Shown: positions 60,545 to 64,000 of the stretch, in pieces
Position numbering within the stretch: the stretch's first letter is position 1
Layout of the letters: each line of letters begins with the position of its first letter
Made by a program: the position numbers and the translations under genes
Assembly (NCBI GenBank): GCA_900100595.1
Contig: FMUA01000005.1
Span: 62,001-126,000 of the forward strand
Direction of reading: 5' to 3'
Source: Ruminococcaceae bacterium P7
Lineage (GTDB): Bacteria > Bacillota > Clostridia > Oscillospirales > Acutalibacteraceae
Length of the DNA: 64,000 nucleotides
The notes under the pieces: generated by a model
What the model was told of the DNA's origin: nothing
The model's input: the letters and a program-made list of their open reading frames with translations, nothing else
Databases searched by the model: none

Positions 60545-61407
60545 TCCGGACTTCCTGTAAAAAAACCAAGGCGGCGGTCGCGGCATTGCTCGCACTGGTG
60601 CTGCTGCTCGGCAGCAGCTTCGGCGCATTCGCGATCGGCTCCTACGGCGATGAGAACTACGCGCTGATCGACGAGGCGAATATCTTCACCGACGAGCAAA
60701 TGACGAGCCTGTGCGACAAGCTCTCGGCTGCGGGCAGCAAGACGGACTGGCAGCTCGCCGTCGTCACCACGAACGACAACGTCAGCTCGTCGCGCATGGA
60801 TAAATACTATAATAATTACTACGACAACAACCGCAATGTCTTTGAAGCGGACTGCGTGATGTTTGTCATCGATAACGCGTCCTCCAACCGCATCATCCTG
60901 ACTCACGGCACAGCGGAGAGCTATTTCACCGACGAGCGTCTCACGGAAATGAAATCCGCGCTCAAGCCCTCTCTTGCGAGCGGTGATATGGTGTCCGCGG
61001 TGCAGATCTTCGCGGATACATCCGTATCCTTCTATGAGCAGGGCATACCCTCCGACGGTCATCACAGCAACCACGTCGAAGGCAAAAGCGAGGAACAGCT
61101 CGCGTCAGAGCGTGAGAAAAAGAGCAACAAATTTCTCTGGACGCTCACCCACTGGGGCTGGCTGTTCGGACTGATCGCGCTGGCGGGCGGCGGTATCTTC
61201 GCGGGCGTCAACGTCGGCAGATACAAGTACAACGGCAAGAGCGGTACCTACAACCTCAAGGAGAACAGCTCCATGAACCTGCTGGATAAACAGGACGAGT
61301 TCCTCGGCAGTCACACGAGCTATACCGTTATCTCGAGCAGCAGCTCAGGCAGCGGCGGTTCCTCCTCGGGCGGCGGCTCCTCGCACGGCAGCTCAGGCTC
61401 TTTCTAA
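60541..61407 (+). CDS. TPM-domain protein (YdjH/YgcG-like)
   Basis: 288 residues. Signal peptide (AVAALLALVLLLGSSFGAFA), an extracellular TPM domain (about 38-165; LIDEANIFTDEQMTSLCDKLSAAG, VMFVIDNASSNRIILTHG), one membrane segment (about 200-220) and a low-complexity Ser/Gly tail. The TPM (TLP18.3/Psb32/MOLO-1) domain is common in envelope quality control. Its start overlaps the previous stop (ATGA). With the SPFH and zinc-ribbon proteins it forms the membrane module of the B. subtilis ydjGHI type; the pspA (ydjF) member is not present in the window. Confidence 0.87.
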   Translation: MIRTSCKKTKAAVAALLALVLLLGSSFGAFAIGSYGDENYALIDEANIFTDEQMTSLCDKLSAAGSKTDWQLAVVTTNDNVSSSRMDKYYNNYYDNNRNVFEADCVMFVIDNASSNRIILTHGTAESYFTDERLTEMKSALKPSLASGDMVSAVQIFADTSVSFYEQGIPSDGHHSNHVEGKSEEQLASEREKKSNKFLWTLTHWGWLFGLIALAGGGIFAGVNVGRYKYNGKSGTYNLKENSSMNLLDKQDEFLGSHTSYTVISSSSSGSGGSSSGGGSSHGSSGSF

Positions 61408-61501
61408 AACTGAATAAGCGTACCTGAAGAGGAAATGCGATTGACTCCAAAGCTACCGTAACAAAGCGCCGGGATTTTTCCCGGCTGCGAAGCTATGCGT
61501 A

Positions 61502-61536
61502 AAACGGCGGTGTCATCACCGCCGTTTGTTATTTTG
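61502..61536 (+). terminator. Terminator of the SPFH/TPM gene set
   Basis: AAACGGCGGTG (61502-61512) pairs perfectly with CACCGCCGTTT (61517-61527), followed by GTTATTTT. Confidence 0.82.
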
Positions 61537-61587
61537 CAGAGCCAATGGCAGTTTCCAAAGAGAAACGTTTCCGTGAGCGAGCCGGTG

Positions 61588-61619
61588 AACGGCAGGGCAG
61601 AAACGTCTGACCCGCCGTT
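61588..61619 (+). promoter_or_regulatory. Long bulged hairpin in the hyd leader
   Basis: AACGGC-a-GGGCAGA pairs with TCTG-a-CCCGCCGTT around an AACG loop: 13 pairs with two single-A bulges. It has no T-run. It sits 89 bases before the first hyd gene and could be a protein-binding or regulatory RNA element. Confidence 0.4.
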
Positions 61620-61656
61620 GATGAATGCTTGTCAAAAACATAACTTTTCCAAAGGC

Positions 61657-61701
61657 GGAGGATAAAAAACGGAGGAAAAAAACGGAGGAAAAAAACGGAG
61701 G
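61657..61701 (+). repeat. Tandem array of four Shine-Dalgarno sequences
   Basis: GGAGG occurs at 61657, 61671, 61684 and 61697 (period 13-14), the units being nearly identical ACGGAGGAAAAAA. Only the last is at SD distance from ATG 61708. Confidence 0.85.
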
Positions 61702-61707
61702 AAAAAT

Positions 61708-61959
61708 ATGCCGGAAAACACACGGGTCGCAGTCATCGGCATCATTGTCGAAAATCCCGGCTGCGCGAATGAAATCAACGATATTCTCCATCTGTATTCC
61801 GAATATATTATCGGCAGAATGGGAATCCCTTACAGAGAGAAGAACATCAGCATCATCAGCGTCGTGATCGACGCGGAGCCTGATGTGATCAACCAGGTCT
61901 CGGGAAAGCTCGGCAGAGTGCAGGGCGTGACCGTCAAGACCGCCTATTCCAAAAAATAA
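61708..61959 (+). CDS. Putative iron-only hydrogenase system regulator (TM1266 family)
   Basis: 83 residues, ACT-like/ferredoxin-like alpha-beta fold: RVAVIGIIVENPGCANEINDIL at the N-terminus, YIIGRMGIPYREKNISIISVVID and LGRVQGVTVKTAYSK. It matches the TM1266 family, small proteins encoded next to HydEFG. Possibly a regulator or a chaperone-like member of the system; direct DNA binding is unproven. Starts at ATG 61708 behind four tandem SDs. hydE starts one base after its stop. Confidence 0.85.
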   Translation: MPENTRVAVIGIIVENPGCANEINDILHLYSEYIIGRMGIPYREKNISIISVVIDAEPDVINQVSGKLGRVQGVTVKTAYSKK

Positions 61960-61960
61960 C

Positions 61961-63013
61961 ATGAACAACCGAGATATTATCCGCAGGCTGGAAACGGAAC
62001 ACGATCTAAGCAGGGAGGAAGCCGTCTTTCTGCTGAACACCCTCGGCGATAAGGATGAAAAGCTGCTTGCGGACGCGGCGAGAAAGACCGCGTTGGATCA
62101 GTTCGGAAACAAAATCTATATCCGCGGACTGATCGAGATTTCCAGCTACTGCAAAAACGACTGCTATTACTGCGGCATCCGCCGCTCCAACCGAAACGCG
62201 GTGCGCTACCGTCTCAGCGAAGAACAGATTCTCTCCTGCTGTGAGCAGGGCTACGCTCTCGGGTTCCGCACCTTTGTGCTTCAGGGCGGTGAGGACGGGT
62301 ATTTCACCGACGACCGCGTCTGTGCGATCGTCCGCGCGATCAAGGCGCGTTATCCCGACTGCGCCGTCACGCTGTCGCTCGGCGAGCGCGGAGAACAGAG
62401 CTTCCGCAGACTTTATGAAGCGGGCGCCGACCGCTATCTCTTGCGGCACGAAACCGCGGACAGGACACACTACGAAAAGCTCCATCCGCCGCAAATGCGT
62501 TTTGATAACCGCATGGAAAACCTGCGGCTGCTCAAAAGCATCGGTTTCCAGACGGGAGCGGGCTTCATGGTCGGTTCACCCTATCAGACGACGGAGAACC
62601 TCGCGGACGACTTGCTGTTCATCAAGGCGTTTCAGCCGCAGATGTGCGGCATCGGGCCTTTCGTCCCGCATAAGGATACCGATTACCGCGACTGTCCGCA
62701 CGGCAGTCTGCGGATGACATTGATTCTTCTGTCCGTCATCCGCCTGATGAACCCGAACATCCTGCTTCCTGCCACCACCGCGCTCGGCACGATCGACAAA
62801 AACGGCAGAGAACTGGGAATTCTGCACGGCGCAAACGTCGTGATGCCCAACCTGTCACCACAGGAGCACCGTGCGGACTATTCACTGTATGACAACAAAA
62901 TCTCCACAGGCGAGGAAGCTGCCGAAAGCGTCGCGCTGCTCGCCGAAAAGCTGAAAGCGATCGGATATGAAATCGCGGTCGGCAGGGGAGATTATCAAGA
63001 TAATACCAATTAA
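61961..63013 (+). CDS. hydE: [FeFe]-hydrogenase H-cluster maturase HydE
   Basis: 350 residues, radical-SAM enzyme that helps build the dithiolate ligand of the H-cluster. The CX3CX2C motif is Cys64, Cys68 and Cys71 (YCKNDCYYCGIRR). FVLQGGEDGYFTDDRV, GADRYLLRHETADRTHYEKLHP and FGIGP-type CGIGPFVPHKDT phrases are HydE-typical, as is the ATTALGTID segment. The start lies one base after the TM1266 stop; no separate SD is visible, so coupling is likely. Confidence 0.94.
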   Translation: MNNRDIIRRLETEHDLSREEAVFLLNTLGDKDEKLLADAARKTALDQFGNKIYIRGLIEISSYCKNDCYYCGIRRSNRNAVRYRLSEEQILSCCEQGYALGFRTFVLQGGEDGYFTDDRVCAIVRAIKARYPDCAVTLSLGERGEQSFRRLYEAGADRYLLRHETADRTHYEKLHPPQMRFDNRMENLRLLKSIGFQTGAGFMVGSPYQTTENLADDLLFIKAFQPQMCGIGPFVPHKDTDYRDCPHGSLRMTLILLSVIRLMNPNILLPATTALGTIDKNGRELGILHGANVVMPNLSPQEHRADYSLYDNKISTGEEAAESVALLAEKLKAIGYEIAVGRGDYQDNTN

Positions 63014-63025
63014 GGAGTAATCAAT

Positions 63026-64000
63026 ATGGCTATTTACGATCCCAAATCATTGAAGGCTGAGGAATTCATCAACGATGGAGAAATCCTCGACACCCTCCGC
63101 TATGCGGACGAAAACAAGGACAACATGGAGCTGATCGACAGCATCATCGAAAAGGCGAAGCTGCGCAAGGGCATTGACCACCGTGAGGCGAGCGTCCTTC
63201 TCGCGTGCGACGATCCCGAAAAGCTCAAGGAGATCTACGCCCTCGCGGAGCAGATCAAGAAGGACTTCTACGGCGAGCGTATCGTCATGTTCGCGCCGCT
63301 CTATCTTTCCAACTATTGCGTCAACGGCTGCGTCTACTGCCCCTACCACGCGAAGAACAAGCACATCTGCCGCAAGAAGCTCACGCAGGAGGAGGTCAAG
63401 AACGAGGTCATCGCGCTGCAGGATATGGGTCACAAGCGCCTTGCAATCGAAGCGGGTGAGGATCCCGTGCACAACCCGATCGAGTACATCCTCGAGTGCA
63501 TCGACACCATCTACTCCATCAAGCACAAGAACGGCGCTATCCGCCGCGTGAACGTCAACATCGCCGCGACCACCGTCGAGAACTACAAGAAGCTCCACGA
63601 CGCGGGTATCGGAACTTACATTTTGTTCCAGGAAACCTACAACAAAAAGAGCTACGAGGAGCTGCATCCCACAGGTCCCAAGCACAACTACGACTACCAC
63701 ACCGAGGCGATGGACAGAGCGATGGAGGGCGGCATCGACGACGTCGGTCTGGGCGTTCTCTTCGGTCTGGAGCTGTACCGCTATGAGCTCGCGGGTATCC
63801 TCATGCACGCCGAGCACCTCGAGGCGGTTCACGGCGTCGGTCCCCACACCATCAGCGTACCGCGCATCAAGGCTGCGGACGATATCGACCCTGACACCTT
63901 CGACAACGGCATCGACGACGAGACCTTCTGCAAGATCATCGCAATCATCCGCATCGCCGTTCCCTACACGGGCATGATCATCTCCACCCGCGAGAGCAAG
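63026..64000 (+). CDS. hydG: [FeFe]-hydrogenase maturase HydG (cut by window end)
   Basis: The first 325 residues of a protein normally about 470 long; it runs off the right edge in an open frame. Radical-SAM tyrosine lyase that makes the CO and CN- ligands of the H-cluster. Cys98, Cys102 and Cys105 form CX3CX2C (YCVNGCVYCPYH). The TIM-barrel blocks IEAGEDPVHNPIEYIL, YILFQETYNKKSYEELHP and VGLGVLFGLELYRYEL are conserved. The C-terminal part that holds the second cluster lies outside the window. SD AAGGAG before ATG 63026; 12 bases separate it from hydE. hydF and the hydrogenase itself are not in view. Confidence 0.95.
   Translation, partial: MAIYDPKSLKAEEFINDGEILDTLRYADENKDNMELIDSIIEKAKLRKGIDHREASVLLACDDPEKLKEIYALAEQIKKDFYGERIVMFAPLYLSNYCVNGCVYCPYHAKNKHICRKKLTQEEVKNEVIALQDMGHKRLAIEAGEDPVHNPIEYILECIDTIYSIKHKNGAIRRVNVNIAATTVENYKKLHDAGIGTYILFQETYNKKSYEELHPTGPKHNYDYHTEAMDRAMEGGIDDVGLGVLFGLELYRYELAGILMHAEHLEAVHGVGPHTISVPRIKAADDIDPDTFDNGIDDETFCKIIAIIRIAVPYTGMIISTRESK

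Larger units (their letters stand above)
61408..61707. other. Intergenic leader of the hyd genes
   Basis: Contains a GCCGGGA-type hairpin near 61470, a terminator (61502-61536), a long bulged hairpin (61588-61619) and a tandem SD array (61657-61701). No ORF with a start fits. The leader of the hyd transcript seems to begin downstream of the terminator. Confidence 0.55.

Overview
The window looks like a chromosomal segment of a strictly anaerobic, saccharolytic gut-type Clostridium relative (class Clostridia, probably Oscillospiraceae/Ruminococcaceae). Grounds: pyruvate:ferredoxin oxidoreductase plus [FeFe]-hydrogenase maturases, a secreted starch-degrading enzyme, KTG-type cell-surface anchoring, a Gram-positive LexA, strong AGGAGG ribosome-binding sites, near-consensus SigA promoters and many intrinsic terminators. 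The genus is an inference from gene content; no 16S rRNA is present. No CRISPR array, tRNA, prophage or transposase was recognised.

Layout. 1-1.25 kb: a small acidic peptide gene and a decayed gene fragment. 1.5-7 kb: nifJ (PFOR), an unknown protein, a HAD phosphatase and a DUF5684-like membrane protein. 7.3-9 kb: a Usp-like gene and rplM-rpsI. 9-11.2 kb: accessory glycan genes, a glycosyltransferase and a TupA-like ATP-grasp gene broken by three stops. 11.3-17.5 kb: cell-wall elongation/division pair (FHA-fused FtsW/RodA and a penicillin-binding protein), then secA. 17.8-19.2 kb: a wall-anchored surface protein. 19.3-21.9 kb (minus strand): coaX, an ECF-transporter S component and birA. 22.1-26.9 kb: split transketolase, cytoplasmic GH13 enzyme, EamA transporter, HAD phosphatase. 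27.4-28.7 kb: lexA, a LOG-family gene and a tiny Cys-rich protein. 29.0-33.6 kb: a SipW-type signal peptidase with two or three secreted AWFT-type proteins, then a minimal MGMT. 33.7-39.6 kb: Cof-type HAD, secreted alpha-amylase, coiled-coil protein, CpXC protein, crcB, YoaK. 39.6-41.6 kb (minus): citrate synthase and a flavin-reductase-like protein. 42-50.6 kb: a complete arginine operon argG-H-C-J-B-(GNAT)-D-F. 50.7-53.8 kb: GtrA, a lone 5S rRNA, FkbM methyltransferase, MinD-like ATPase and mgsA. 53.9-57.1 kb: hisS-aspS. 57.1-61.4 kb: a membrane-stress-like set (Tim44-like/zinc ribbon, SPFH, zinc ribbon with TM, TPM). 61.7-64 kb: hydrogenase regulator, hydE and hydG (cut by the window end).

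Functionally, PFOR and the Hyd maturases fit fermentation with H2 release; the two GH13 enzymes, phosphatases and split transketolase fit use of starch. Two features stand out. The first is a SipW/TasA-like secretion locus whose main secreted protein is split from its signal anchor by a -1 frame change exactly at a slippery-type heptamer. The second is a family of at least five dispersed intergenic elements sharing a conserved stem-loop, terminal inverted repeats and, in two copies, a tandem 7-bp array; one copy supplies the C-terminus of a HAD phosphatase.
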